DNA from: Streptomyces neyagawaensis
Lineage (GTDB): Bacteria; Actinomycetota; Actinomycetes; Streptomycetales; Streptomycetaceae
Reading direction: 5' to 3'
Assembly: GCF_023516595.1 (NCBI RefSeq)
Contig: NZ_JAMGBG010000067.1
Location: 1 to 64,000, forward strand
Length of the DNA: 64,000 bases
The translations under genes were made by a program, and so were the position numbers. How positions within the stretch are numbered: the stretch's first letter is position 1; every line of letters begins with the position of its first letter. Of this stretch, positions 8,213 to 16,453 are shown piece after piece. The notes under the pieces were generated by a model that had not been told where the DNA came from, ran no database searches, and worked only from the letters and a program-made list of their open reading frames with translations.

Positions 8213-8431
8213 TCAGCACTTCTTCTCGATCGTGCGGGCGGTCAGCGAACCGAGGGCCGCGGCGCACTGCTGCGAGGAGCGGGCGGTGATGATGGTGGCG
8301 CGGATCGCCCACGGGATGGTCGGGCTGAACGCGGGCGCGGCGTCCTTGCCGTCGTACAGGCCCAGCTCCTCGGCGGAGGTGTAGGCGGTGTAGCCCTCGA
8401 ACAGGTCCTTCTCGTTCTGCGTCGACTGCAT
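8213..8431 (-). CDS. RiPP precursor peptide, putative class V lanthipeptide
   Basis: The 72-residue product begins MQSTQNEKDLFEGYTAYTSA and ends SLTARTIEKKC. A perfect AAGGAG ribosome site is 8 nt from the ATG. The acidic first half (leader) has no Cys. The C-terminal half is rich in Ser/Thr with Cys at 56 and 72, the last being the C-terminal residue, as an aminovinyl-cysteine ring requires. Thr67 lies five residues before Cys72 and is a candidate partner. A PTIPWAIRATII segment (37-48) spans the likely leader/core boundary; the cut site is not determinable here. It is not a linaridin-type precursor by neighbouring enzymes. Confidence 0.85.
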   Translation of the reverse strand: MQSTQNEKDLFEGYTAYTSAEELGLYDGKDAAPAFSPTIPWAIRATIITARSSQQCAAALGSLTARTIEKKC

Positions 8432-8691
8432 GAGTCTCTCCTTGATTCATGGTGCGGGATTCCGGTTCTCCGAATTCCCGGCCGCCTCACGGGCTTTCCG
8501 GCTTTTCGGCCGGTGCCCCTTGGCGACGAGACAACTATGGCCCGCCGGAAAAGCCGCCCGCTATTGGCAGTTGCGGCATTACCGCACCCGGCATGACCGC
8601 ACCCGGCAAGGCCAGAAACGGCGTCGCCGGGCCCGGCATTGCCGCAAGCGCCAATACCGCCGCACCCGCCCGTACGCGTAGAAAGTCCAGG
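8432..8691. promoter_or_regulatory. Divergent intergenic region between precursor operon and ABC transporter
   Basis: These 260 bases separate two divergently transcribed units and must contain both promoters. The stretch at about 8570-8670 contains repeated GCATTNCCGCA / GCATGACCGCACC words. They could be regulator contacts or could simply reflect composition. I cannot place -10/-35 boxes with confidence. Confidence 0.5.
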
Positions 8692-10536
8692 GTGAACACA
8701 CATGACTCCGCGAGGCCCGAGCCTCCGCCGCCCCAGCCGACGCAGGCGCCCGATCCCGCGCAGGCACCCGACCTCGTACAGGCGCCCGATTCCCCGCAGG
8801 GCACGGACGCCCAGCGCCCCCCGCTGCGCGCGCTGCTCGCCCACGCCCGCCCGCACCGCAGGGTGCTGCTGCTGGTCCTCGTCCTGACCCTGGCCGGCAG
8901 CGCGGCCGGGCTCGCGCAGCCGATGGTCGTGGAGTCGTCGCTGACGGCGCTGATGACCGGCGGCGACCTGACCCGCGAACTCCTGCTGATGCTGGCCCTG
9001 TTGGCGGTCTCCATCGCGCTGACCTGGACGCAGGCCCTGGTGAGCGAGCGCACGGCGGAGAAGGTCGTGCTGCATGTGCGTCGGGGGCTGATTCACCGTC
9101 TGATCCGGCTGCGGACCGCGGAGTTGGACAGGACGGAGCCGGGCGGCCTCACCACCCGGGTGACGTCCGACAGCACGCTCGTGCAGCACGCGGCGACCAG
9201 TGGTGTGATCCAACTGCTCGACGGTGGTATCCATCTGATCGCCACCATCGTCCTGATGGGCATGACCAGCCTGCCGCTGCTCGGCATCACCTCCGGTGTG
9301 CTGCTGGTGGTCGGTGTCGCGATGGGCGTGGTGATGCCGAGGATCCGCCGGGTGACCACGCGCGCGCAGACCTCGGTCGGCGAGATCGGCGCCGCCCTCG
9401 ACCGCGCGCTCGGCGCCGCCCGCACCGTGAAGGCCAACGGCGGCGAGGCGACGGAGACCGCGCGGGCCGTGGCCGCCGCCGAGGACGCCTACCGGGCCGG
9501 CCTGACCGGCGCCCGCTACCACGCCACGATCGCCGTGCTCTCCGCCCTGGTCGTCCAGGCGTCGTTCCTCGCGGTCATCGGCTTCGGCGGAGCCCTGGTC
9601 GCCACCGGCGCCCTGGACCTGGCCGCGCTGATCGCCTTCCTGCTCTACCTGTTCAACCTGGGCGGCCCGGTGCTGTCCCTCGTCGGCGGCACGACCTCGC
9701 TCCAGCAGGGCCTCGGCGCGCTCACCCGCATCGAGGAGGTCGAGCGGATGGAGATCGAGACGGACGTCGACGAGACCCCGGCCCGCCCGGCCGGCCCTCC
9801 GCCGCGCGTGACCCTGGAGAACGTCACGTTCGCCTACCCGGGCCGCGCCACCACCCTCGACGGGGTGGGCCTGGTCGCCCCGGCCGGCGGTGTCACCGCC
9901 CTCGTCGGCCCCTCCGGCAGCGGCAAGACGACCGTCTTCTCGCTCCTCCAGCGGTTCTACGAGCCGGACTCCGGACGCGTCCTCCTCGACGGCACCGACA
10001 TCGCGACCCTCAGCCGCGCCGAGGTGCGCCGCCGGATCGCGTACGTGGAGCAGGACACCCCGATGCTCGCCGGAACCCTCCGCGAGAACCTCCTGTACGC
10101 CGCGCCCGACGCGGCCGAGGACGAGGTCGCCCGTGTCCTGCGGGACACCCTGCTCGACACGCTGGTCGCCCGGCTCCCGGAGGGCCTCGACACCCAGGTC
10201 GGCGCCCGCGGCCTCGCCCTGTCCGGCGGGGAACGCCAGCGCCTCGCCATCGCCCGCGCGCTGCTGCGCCGCCCCCAGGTGCTGCTGCTCGACGAGGCGA
10301 CCGCCCACCTCGACGGTCTCAGCGAGACGGCACTGCGACACACCGTGGAGCGGGCCGCCGAGCACTGCACGGTGCTGCTCATCGCCCACCGGCTGTCCAC
10401 GGTGACCTCCGCCGACCACATGGTGCTGCTCGCCGGCGGGCGGGTGCGCGACCATGGCCGGCACGGGGAACTCCTGGGCAGGGACGAGCTGTACCGGGAC
10501 CTCGCCGCCACCCAGCTGACCGCCGCGGGAGCGTGA
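8692..10536 (+). CDS. ABC transporter, fused membrane and ATPase domains (peptide exporter)
   Basis: This 614-residue exporter has about six transmembrane helices (residues 60-330) and then an ATPase domain with Walker A GPSGSGKTT, signature LSGGERQR, Walker B VLLLDEAT and the switch His in LLIAHRLS. GTG at 8692 was chosen because the upstream frame (from 8449) is atypical and the family N-terminus begins shortly after a short Pro/Gln-rich lead. No C39 peptidase domain is present, in keeping with separate M16 proteases for leader removal. It probably exports the modified peptide and may give self-protection. Confidence 0.88.
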   Translation: MNTHDSARPEPPPPQPTQAPDPAQAPDLVQAPDSPQGTDAQRPPLRALLAHARPHRRVLLLVLVLTLAGSAAGLAQPMVVESSLTALMTGGDLTRELLLMLALLAVSIALTWTQALVSERTAEKVVLHVRRGLIHRLIRLRTAELDRTEPGGLTTRVTSDSTLVQHAATSGVIQLLDGGIHLIATIVLMGMTSLPLLGITSGVLLVVGVAMGVVMPRIRRVTTRAQTSVGEIGAALDRALGAARTVKANGGEATETARAVAAAEDAYRAGLTGARYHATIAVLSALVVQASFLAVIGFGGALVATGALDLAALIAFLLYLFNLGGPVLSLVGGTTSLQQGLGALTRIEEVERMEIETDVDETPARPAGPPPRVTLENVTFAYPGRATTLDGVGLVAPAGGVTALVGPSGSGKTTVFSLLQRFYEPDSGRVLLDGTDIATLSRAEVRRRIAYVEQDTPMLAGTLRENLLYAAPDAAEDEVARVLRDTLLDTLVARLPEGLDTQVGARGLALSGGERQRLAIARALLRRPQVLLLDEATAHLDGLSETALRHTVERAAEHCTVLLIAHRLSTVTSADHMVLLAGGRVRDHGRHGELLGRDELYRDLAATQLTAAGA

Positions 10537-10606
10537 GCGCACCCCCCTCCGTCCTACCTGACGTACTGACCACCGTCAGACCCCCACACAGCGAAGGAAC
10601 ACCGCA

Positions 10607-11284
10607 ATGCCGAAGGACCCGGCCCCCACCACCTCGCTCGCCAAGAGGACCGACGAGGACGCGTACGACGCCCACGAGGACCACCCGTACGACGACCACG
10701 ACGACCGCGACGGCTACGACGGCTACGACGGCTACGACGACGCGGACGAGTTCGAGGAGAGCGGGCCCGGGCCCGTGATCGAGCACACCGTCGAGGACGA
10801 CCGGTTCGGCGCGGTGACCGTCCGGCTGGACTCCGAGCTGGGCGAGGTCACGGTGAGCGGCGAGCGGGTGCCGCGGGTCGAGCTGTGGCGGGCCGAGGGG
10901 ACCGAGGGCGAGGACCACATCCCGGTCGGCACCCGGGACGGCGCGCGGCTCACCCTGACCGTCGACGGCGAGGACGCGGTGATCGACCCCGCCAAGGGCC
11001 GGCTGACCCGGCGCTCGTACCGCGTCGACGTGCGGTACGCGGAGCGCTCCTGGCGGCTGGTGCCCGACTCCATCCCGGGCAGCCGGCTGGTGCGGGCCGG
11101 GGCGTACCTCGGGGACTTCTCCTCCGACGGCGACGGGAAGGTCCTGGTGGAGTGGCGCGAGGACGCCGAGCCGGAGGCACTGGACGCGGCCCTCGGCTAC
11201 GCCCTCGCCGCCGCGTTCGGCACGGGCGCCCAGCCCCTGTGGATGACGGCGATAGAGATGGTCGGCGACCTCCTGCCCGGCTGA
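10607..11284 (+). CDS. Hypothetical protein with acidic DGY-repeat N-terminus
   Basis: The 225-residue product has a very acidic first 50 residues with repeated DGYDGYDGYDD and then a soluble beta-rich domain (about 55-225). No signal peptide or membrane segment is seen. It lies 70 bases after the exporter with a GAAGGA ribosome site and is followed by a strong terminator, so it is the last gene of the exporter unit. I do not recognise the family. Confidence 0.75.
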   Translation: MPKDPAPTTSLAKRTDEDAYDAHEDHPYDDHDDRDGYDGYDGYDDADEFEESGPGPVIEHTVEDDRFGAVTVRLDSELGEVTVSGERVPRVELWRAEGTEGEDHIPVGTRDGARLTLTVDGEDAVIDPAKGRLTRRSYRVDVRYAERSWRLVPDSIPGSRLVRAGAYLGDFSSDGDGKVLVEWREDAEPEALDAALGYALAAAFGTGAQPLWMTAIEMVGDLLPG

Positions 11285-11302
11285 GCCCCGGCACACCACG
11301 GA

Positions 11303-11340
11303 AAGGCCCTGCCGGTACTCCCCAGTACCGGCAGGGCCTT
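11303..11340 (+). terminator. Strong hairpin terminator
   Basis: AAGGCCCTGCCGGTACT (11303-11319) and its exact reverse complement at 11324-11340 enclose a CCCC loop, giving a 17-bp perfect stem just after the 10607-11284 gene. Confidence 0.9.
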
Positions 11341-11504
11341 AGAGCTCCGAACAAAAGGGGAGCCCGGCTCGCGGCGTCTGGCACGCACGCTCGCCGCGTT
11401 GCCGAAAGCCCCTAGTAGCTCCGCTACGAGGAGCTTCCGGCGCCTTGCGATCGCACGCACCAGACGCCGCGAGCTGATCGGACTCCCCTTTTGTTCGGAG
11501 CTCT
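11341..11504. repeat. 164-bp palindromic element with 22-bp terminal inverted repeats
   Basis: AGAGCTCCGAACAAAAGGGG (11341 onward) is mirrored exactly to 11504. A second nested arm, CTCGCGGCGTCTGG / CCAGACGCCGCGAG, lies inside, and the centre TAGTAGC-TCC-GCTAC can also pair. The whole could form a long cruciform or RNA hairpin. It looks like a non-coding dispersed element (MITE-like) rather than a simple terminator. Confidence 0.75.
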
Positions 11505-11608
11505 TAGGGCCTGTCGTTCGACGCCTGGGCCGCGGGGTGTGGCACGCGCACCGGCGGTCGAAGGGCGCCGAACCCGGGCTCGGCGTGATCCGAACGACAG
11601 GCCCTTAG
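11504..11608. repeat. 105-bp inverted-repeat element with GGGCCTGTCGTTCG arms
   Basis: AGGGCCTGTCGTTCG near 11507-11520 is mirrored by CGAACGACAGGCCC at 11591-11604. It abuts the preceding palindrome directly. A single copy of the same GGGGCCTGTCGTTCGGCTCG word recurs at about 31,931-31,950, so it is probably a dispersed family. Confidence 0.7.
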
Positions 11609-11625
11609 GGTGTCCCCCGCGGAGG

Positions 11626-11871
11626 TCAGCCGCAGGTTCCCCTGATGTCGTCCTCGTACAGGTGCGAGACGATCGCCGCCTCGAACCGGGACTTGAGGTC
11701 GAGCTTGCGCACGATGCTGGCGGTGTGGGCCCGTACCGTGCGCTCCGCGATGCCCAGGCGGCGGGCGAGCCAGCGGTTCTGCTCGCCCGTCGCGAGCAGC
11801 AGCAGCACCTCCCGCTCGCGATCGGTCAGCGCGGAGAAGTCGAGTGCGTCCTCCCGTACGACAACAGCCAT
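11626..11871 (-). CDS. Stand-alone LuxR-type DNA-binding protein
   Basis: The 81-residue protein is essentially only a LuxR/GerE helix-turn-helix: FSALTDREREVLLLLATGEQ, RWLARRLGIAERTVRAHTASIVRKL. No receiver or ligand domain precedes it. The ATG at 11871 was chosen because an AGGGGGA ribosome site precedes it and the longer frame upstream is low-complexity. Small single-domain LuxR regulators occur beside lanthipeptide clusters, so it may regulate the adjacent RiPP operon or the divergent regulator at 12312. Confidence 0.85.
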   Translation of the reverse strand: MAVVVREDALDFSALTDREREVLLLLATGEQNRWLARRLGIAERTVRAHTASIVRKLDLKSRFEAAIVSHLYEDDIRGTCG

Positions 11872-12311
11872 GTGAGTCCCCCTGGTTGTGTTCGGTCGTG
11901 TCGGCTTCCGTCGGCTCGTGGCCGGAGAATCCGTGCGAATCCATCGGTTCGTGTCCGACGTCCTTAGGTTCGTGTCCGACGTCCATCGGTTCCCGTCCGA
12001 CGGATTCCAGCCTGCCAAGCACTTTCGGCCGGATCCCGCCCCGCGGGGCGCAGCTTGCTGCACCGGCGCGACACCATGCTGCGAGCGAAACTTTCGGAGC
12101 ACGCCGTTCGTTCGTGTCGTGGCCCGGGCTCTTCCGTCACACATTCGCCACACGTTCCACGGCGTGCCGCCGTGAACGGACGAAGTCTTGACCAACGCAT
12201 TACTGTGAGTCCCGATCATTTCGGTGGATTCCGTATCGCCGTGGCCCGACCAGCCACACCCGCGATTCCGGCCACCGGCCCGGGCCGTACGGGAGGAACA
12301 CGGGGGGACAG
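11872..12311. other. Divergent regulatory gap between the two LuxR-type genes
   Basis: No gene is seen in these 440 bases. The part next to the small LuxR gene holds three 21-base tandem repeats (11943-12005). The rest must contain two divergent promoters. Confidence 0.6.
11943..12005. repeat. Three tandem 21-bp repeats upstream of the LuxR gene
   Basis: ATCGGTTCGTGTCCGACGTCC at 11943-11963, a close copy at 11964-11984 and a more divergent copy at 11985-12005. A 21-base spacing equals two helical turns, so three protein dimers could bind one face of the DNA. This is a candidate operator array. Confidence 0.65.
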
Positions 12312-13376
12312 ATGAACGATGCGGGCAGCATGGGGCTGTTGGGGCTCACCGCGATGGAGGAGCGCGTCTACCGGCACTTCCTGAGGAATCCGGGGACGAC
12401 GGCGGAGGACATCCACCTCCTGCTCCACGCGTCGCAGGACGTCGTCGGTGCCGCGCTGCGGCGGCTGACGGAACTGGGCCTGCTCCGCCGCGCGGGGGCG
12501 ACGGCAGAGGGCGGGGCGGAGGCTGCGGAGACGGCGGAGGATCCGGCCACCGCCGGGATCGAAGCCGGCGGCACCCTGACGGCGGCGGACCCCGAGGTGG
12601 CCGTCGGTCTGCTCACCGACCGGCGGCTGAGCGAGCTGCACCACGAGTTGCAGCAGGTGACCCGGCCCCGTCATCTCGTCGCGGAGCTCCGCGCCGAGCA
12701 GGGCGCCCACACCCAGGCCGGCGGCGGCGTGGAGCGGATGACGAACCTGGCGCAGATCCGCGACCGGATCGACGACCTGGCGTTCTTCGCCCGCGAGGAG
12801 ATCCTCTCCGTCGAGCCCTACCGGGCCCTCACCCGGGAGAACATCGCGCACGCGCGGCCCCTGGACAGCCGCTGTCTGCGCCGGGGCGTCCACATCCGCA
12901 GTGTCGTCCTCAAGGACGCCCTGGACGATCCGGCGACCGCCGCCTACTTGCGCGAACTGAACGCGCAGGGCGCCCGGATCAGGGTCGCCGCCGACATCGC
13001 CGAGCGCGTCCTCGTCTACGACCGGCACACCGCTCTGGTCCCGGCGGACCCGTCGGACACCTCGCGCGGCGCGCTGGTCGCGCAGGAACCGGGCCTGGTG
13101 GCCAGCATCCTGGCCCTCTTCGAGAAGATCTGGGACCAGGCGACGGACCTCACCGATCTGCTGGGCGCCCCGGCACCCGAGCCGGAGACCCTGACGCCGA
13201 TGGAGCTGGAGGTCCTGAAGTCCATGTGCCGGGTCACCAAGGACGAGATCGGCGCCCGTGAACTCGGCGTCTCCCTGCGCACCTACCGCCGGCACGTCGC
13301 CGATGTGCTGCGCACCCTCAACGCCAGCAACCGTCCGCACGCGGCCCTGCTGGCCCGGGAGCGGGGCTGGATCTGA
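12312..13376 (+). CDS. TrmB/LuxR-type transcriptional regulator
   Basis: The 354-residue protein has an N-terminal TrmB-like winged helix (MEERVYRHFLRNPGTTAEDIHLLL), a central sensor-like domain (120-280) and a C-terminal LuxR-type HTH (LTPMELEVLKSMCRVTKDEIGARELGVS and LRTYRRHVADVL). This architecture is common among Streptomyces cluster-situated regulators. It is divergent from the stand-alone LuxR gene and near the RiPP operon, so it is a candidate pathway regulator. The ATG at 12312 follows an ACGGGGGGAC ribosome site. Confidence 0.82.
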   Translation: MNDAGSMGLLGLTAMEERVYRHFLRNPGTTAEDIHLLLHASQDVVGAALRRLTELGLLRRAGATAEGGAEAAETAEDPATAGIEAGGTLTAADPEVAVGLLTDRRLSELHHELQQVTRPRHLVAELRAEQGAHTQAGGGVERMTNLAQIRDRIDDLAFFAREEILSVEPYRALTRENIAHARPLDSRCLRRGVHIRSVVLKDALDDPATAAYLRELNAQGARIRVAADIAERVLVYDRHTALVPADPSDTSRGALVAQEPGLVASILALFEKIWDQATDLTDLLGAPAPEPETLTPMELEVLKSMCRVTKDEIGARELGVSLRTYRRHVADVLRTLNASNRPHAALLARERGWI

Positions 13377-13397
13377 CCGCGGTGCACCAGCCGCCGG

Positions 13398-13760
13398 TCA
13401 GGGCGCCCCGGCGTCGCGCCAGCCGCCCAGCGCCGGGTCGGTGAGGACCTCCGCCAGCCAGTCCCGTACGGCATGGGCGGGCGAACCGGACGGGGGCCGG
13501 ATCCGAAGGTGGATCCGGCCCCCGTCCTCGTCGAGTCGCCAGGCGTGTTCCCAGCCCCCGGGCAGTTTGCCGAGGACCCTGATCACGGCCGTCGCGGCGG
13601 GCGCGTCACCGGGAGCCCTGCGGACGAGGGCCAGTTCCCGAAACCCACCGTCCCGGAACTTCTCGTCCCGGCACCGCTCGTCCCGGTGCTCCCCGCGGTC
13701 CTCCCTGCCCCGGTTCTCCCCGTCCCGGTGCTCACCGTCCTGGAACTCCACGGTCGTCAT
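13398..13760 (-). CDS. Hypothetical protein with Asp/Glu/Arg repeat N-terminus
   Basis: 120 residues. The first 40 are a charged, repeat-rich stretch (DGEHRDGENRGREDRGEH) and the rest is a small alpha/beta domain with GGRIHLRIRPP and HAVRDWLAEVL. It sits just downstream of a short secreted-peptide ORF on the same strand. I do not recognise the family. Confidence 0.6.
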   Translation of the reverse strand: MTTVEFQDGEHRDGENRGREDRGEHRDERCRDEKFRDGGFRELALVRRAPGDAPAATAVIRVLGKLPGGWEHAWRLDEDGGRIHLRIRPPSGSPAHAVRDWLAEVLTDPALGGWRDAGAP

Positions 13761-13781
13761 TCGTCCGTTCGTCCCGCCGGC

Positions 13782-13925
13782 TCACTGCCAGCCGTTGACG
13801 GACAGTGCGACCGACGGACCGGACTTGACGGCCACCGTCGCTCCCAGCGGCAGGGCCATGATCAGCGCGAGCGCCGACAGTGTCCTGATGATGCGTGCGT
13901 TCCCCGTGTTCCCCGTGTTCTTCAT
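13782..13925 (-). CDS. Small secreted or membrane peptide, 47 residues
   Basis: The minus-strand ATG at 13925 gives a 47-residue product beginning MKNTGNTGNARIIRTLSALA, then a hydrophobic helix LIMALPLGATVAV and a C-terminal tail ending SVNGWQ. It looks like a cleavable or anchored signal peptide followed by a very short mature part. It ends 21 bases before the 13,760 start of the next gene, so the two are probably cotranscribed. The ribosome site is weak, which lowers confidence. Confidence 0.5.
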   Translation of the reverse strand: MKNTGNTGNARIIRTLSALALIMALPLGATVAVKSGPSVALSVNGWQ

Positions 13926-14085
13926 GACCACGACTCTGCCAGCGGGAACACCCCGCCTGAAGGCTCCGCGATGTCAGGATGCTGCACCGGGCGGGACACT
14001 TGCTGCCAGGCACTTTGCTGCCAGGCGGCGGCTGACGGAGCGGCCTACGGGGGCGGTTTGCGGGGGCGGCCTACGGGGGCGGCGC

Positions 14086-14544
14086 TCAGTCCGAGGCCTG
14101 CTGCCGCTTCGGCCGCCACACCACCAACGCGCTCGTCTGCTGCACCTCCTGGTAGGGCACCAGGTCACGCCGGTACGACGCGTGCACCGCGGCCTCGCGC
14201 TGCTGCATCGCCGCGGCGGCGCCGTCGAGCGCGGTCTCCAGCTCGACCACCCTCGCCTGGAGGGCGGCGACCTGGTTCTCCAGCTCGATGATGCGCTTGA
14301 TGCCGGCCAGGTTGATGCCCTCGTCCTGCGACAACTGCTGGACGGTGCGCAGCAGTTCGATGTCGCGGGCCGAGTAGCGCCGACCGCGCCCGGCGGTGCG
14401 GTCGGGCGAGACCAGGCCGAGGCGGTCGTACTGGCGCAGCGTCTGCGGGTGCAGACCGGACAGCTGAGCGGCCACCGAGATGACGTACACCGGTGTCTCT
14501 TCCGTCAGCTCATAGGGGTTACGACGGCGGCCGGGTGTGTCCAT
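14086..14544 (-). CDS. hspR: Heat-shock repressor HspR (MerR family)
   Basis: This 152-residue protein has a MerR-type winged helix (VYVISVAAQLSGLHPQTLRQYDRLGLVSPDRT, GRGRRYSARDIELLRTVQQL) and a coiled-coil dimerisation helix (ELENQVAALQARVVELETAL). HspR represses the dnaK operon through HAIR inverted repeats and uses DnaK as corepressor. It is the last gene of dnaK-grpE-dnaJ-hspR, 7 bases after dnaJ, so it autoregulates. The ATG at 14544 matches the family start. Confidence 0.96.
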   Translation of the reverse strand: MDTPGRRRNPYELTEETPVYVISVAAQLSGLHPQTLRQYDRLGLVSPDRTAGRGRRYSARDIELLRTVQQLSQDEGINLAGIKRIIELENQVAALQARVVELETALDGAAAAMQQREAAVHASYRRDLVPYQEVQQTSALVVWRPKRQQASD

Positions 14545-14551
14545 GGTGTGG

Positions 14552-15730
14552 TCATGCTCCCTTCGCGGCCTGGAACAGCTCCGCCCGCGGGTCCTCGCCC
14601 GCGGTCGCCTCGCGATACGCCTCCAGGGCGTCACGAGCCTTCCCCGACAGATCCTTCGGGACACTCACCTCGACGGTGATCAGCAGGTCCCCGCGGGTGC
14701 CGTCCTTACGGACCGCTCCCTTGCCGCGGGCCCGCATCGTACGCCCGTTGGGGGTGCCCGGGGGCAGTTTCAGGGTCACCGGGGGGCCGCCCAGGGTCGG
14801 GACCCTGACCTCCCCGCCGAGCGCCGCCTCCGGGTACGTGACGGGCACCGTCACCGTGAGGTTGTCGTCCTTGCGGCCGAACACCGGGTGCGTGTCGACG
14901 TGCACGACCACGTACAGGTCGCCCGCGGGGCCGCCCCGCTCGCCGGGCGCGCCCTTGCCGCGCAGCCGTATCCGCTGCCCGTCGGCGACACCGGCGGGGA
15001 TGCGGACCTGCATGGTGCGGGACGACTTGGCCCGGCCGGAGCCCTTGCAGATCTCGCAGGGGTTCTCGGCGATCAGGCCCCGGCCCTTGCAGTCCGGGCA
15101 GGGGTCCGTCAGGGAGAAGCCGCCGCCGGAGCCCCGCGCGACCTGGCCGGTGCCGACGCACGTCGGGCACACCCGGGGGGTGCCGTTGGCGTCGCCGGTG
15201 CCCGAACAGCCCTTGCACGGGGACTGCGAGGACATCCGCAGCGGCACGGTGGCGCCCTCGATGGCCTCGGTGAAGCTCAGCGTGACCTCGGACTCGATGT
15301 CCTGGCCGCGCCGGGGCTGCACCCGCGTGGTGCCGGAGCTGCCCCGGTTGAACAGGCCCCCGAAGACGTCACCGAGCCCGCCGCCGAAGCCGCCCGCTCC
15401 CTGTCCGCCCTGGGCGCCGCCTCCGAAGAGGTCGCCCAGGTCGAAGTTGAACGAGCCGCCGCCCGCGCCGGGGCCCGGACGGAAGCCGCCGTTGCCGAAC
15501 AGCGCGCGGGCCTCGTCGTACTCCTTGCGCTTCTTGGGGTCGCCGAGGATGTCGTTCGCCTCGGAGATCTCCTTGAACCGCTCCTCGGCCTTGGCGTTGC
15601 CCTTGTTGGCGTCCGGGTGGAACTCGCGGGCGAGCTTCCGGTACGCCTTCTTGATCTCGGCCTCGGTGGCGTCCTTGGGGACGCCGAGGACCTTGTAGTA
15701 GTCCTTCTCGATGAAGTCCTTGGTGCTCAT
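14552..15730 (-). CDS. dnaJ: Chaperone DnaJ
   Basis: 392 residues with the full type I layout: J domain with the HPD motif (FHPDANKG), a Gly/Phe-rich linker (70-125), four CxxCxGxG zinc repeats (CKGCSGTG, CPTCVGTG, CPDCKGRG, CEICKGSG) and C-terminal substrate domains. It stimulates DnaK ATP hydrolysis. Cotranscribed with grpE, 42 bases upstream. Confidence 0.97.
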   Translation of the reverse strand: MSTKDFIEKDYYKVLGVPKDATEAEIKKAYRKLAREFHPDANKGNAKAEERFKEISEANDILGDPKKRKEYDEARALFGNGGFRPGPGAGGGSFNFDLGDLFGGGAQGGQGAGGFGGGLGDVFGGLFNRGSSGTTRVQPRRGQDIESEVTLSFTEAIEGATVPLRMSSQSPCKGCSGTGDANGTPRVCPTCVGTGQVARGSGGGFSLTDPCPDCKGRGLIAENPCEICKGSGRAKSSRTMQVRIPAGVADGQRIRLRGKGAPGERGGPAGDLYVVVHVDTHPVFGRKDDNLTVTVPVTYPEAALGGEVRVPTLGGPPVTLKLPPGTPNGRTMRARGKGAVRKDGTRGDLLITVEVSVPKDLSGKARDALEAYREATAGEDPRAELFQAAKGA

Positions 15731-15772
15731 CCCCGGCGCCCCTCCTTCCCGTTGTGTTCCGCGTCGTGGACG

Positions 15773-16453
15773 TCAGCCCTCGTCCGGGCCACCGTTCTCC
15801 TTGTCGTCGGCCGTCTCCGCGGACTCGGCGTCCGCCTTGACTGTCTGCGCCCCCGGCTGGGGTTCGGCCACGGCCACCCGCGCGGGGCGGATGGTCCGTT
15901 CGCCGATGCGATACCCCGGCTGCAGAATCGCCACGCACGTCGTCTCGGTGACGTCCGGCGCGTAGCTGTGCATGAGGGCCTCGTGGATCGTCGGGTCGAA
16001 GGGCTCGCCCTCCTTGCCGAACTGCTGCAGACCCATCTTCGCCGCGACGGTCTCCAGCGACTCGGCGACGGACTTGAACCCGCCGACCAGTTCGCCGTGC
16101 TCCCGTGCGCGGCCGATGTCGTCGAGCACGGGCAGGAGCTCGGTCAGGAGGTTCGCGACGGCGATCTCCTTGACCGTGATCCGGTCGCGCTCGACCCGCC
16201 GACGGTAGTTCTGGTACTCGGCCTGGAGCCGCTGGAGGTCCGCCGTGCGCTCACCGAGCGCCGTGCGCACCTGGTCCAGCTGGGCCGTCAGGCCGGCCAC
16301 CTGGGCCGCTGCTGCCGCGTCCCCGGCCGGGGCCGCCCCCTCCTGGGGGGCGGCCTTCGGCTCGGCGTCCTCGGAGCCGGAGGAGGGGACGTCGGGCTGC
16401 TGCGGCTGACCTTGCGGCTGCTGCTCGTCGAAGCCCGGGGTCTCCTCCGTCAC
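15773..16453 (-). CDS. grpE: Nucleotide exchange factor GrpE
   Basis: 226 residues with a long N-terminal acidic/Gln-rich tail, a coiled coil (TAQLDQVRTALGERTADLQRLQAEYQNYRRR) and the beta domain (EPFDPTIHEALMH, QPGYRIGERTIRPARV). It opens DnaK's nucleotide cleft. It starts at GTG 16453, overlapping the dnaK stop (GTGA), so it is translationally coupled to dnaK. Confidence 0.97.
   Translation of the reverse strand: MTEETPGFDEQQPQGQPQQPDVPSSGSEDAEPKAAPQEGAAPAGDAAAAAQVAGLTAQLDQVRTALGERTADLQRLQAEYQNYRRRVERDRITVKEIAVANLLTELLPVLDDIGRAREHGELVGGFKSVAESLETVAAKMGLQQFGKEGEPFDPTIHEALMHSYAPDVTETTCVAILQPGYRIGERTIRPARVAVAEPQPGAQTVKADAESAETADDKENGGPDEG

Noticed and set aside
7464..8431. Linaridin (cypemycin-like) cluster
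   Set aside because: A Cys decarboxylase and methyltransferase are shared, but no LinH/LinL proteins are present while kinase-like and HopA1-like proteins are.
8242..10542. 766-residue minus-strand ORF running into the precursor gene
   Set aside because: Antisense of the ABC transporter and out of frame with the precursor.
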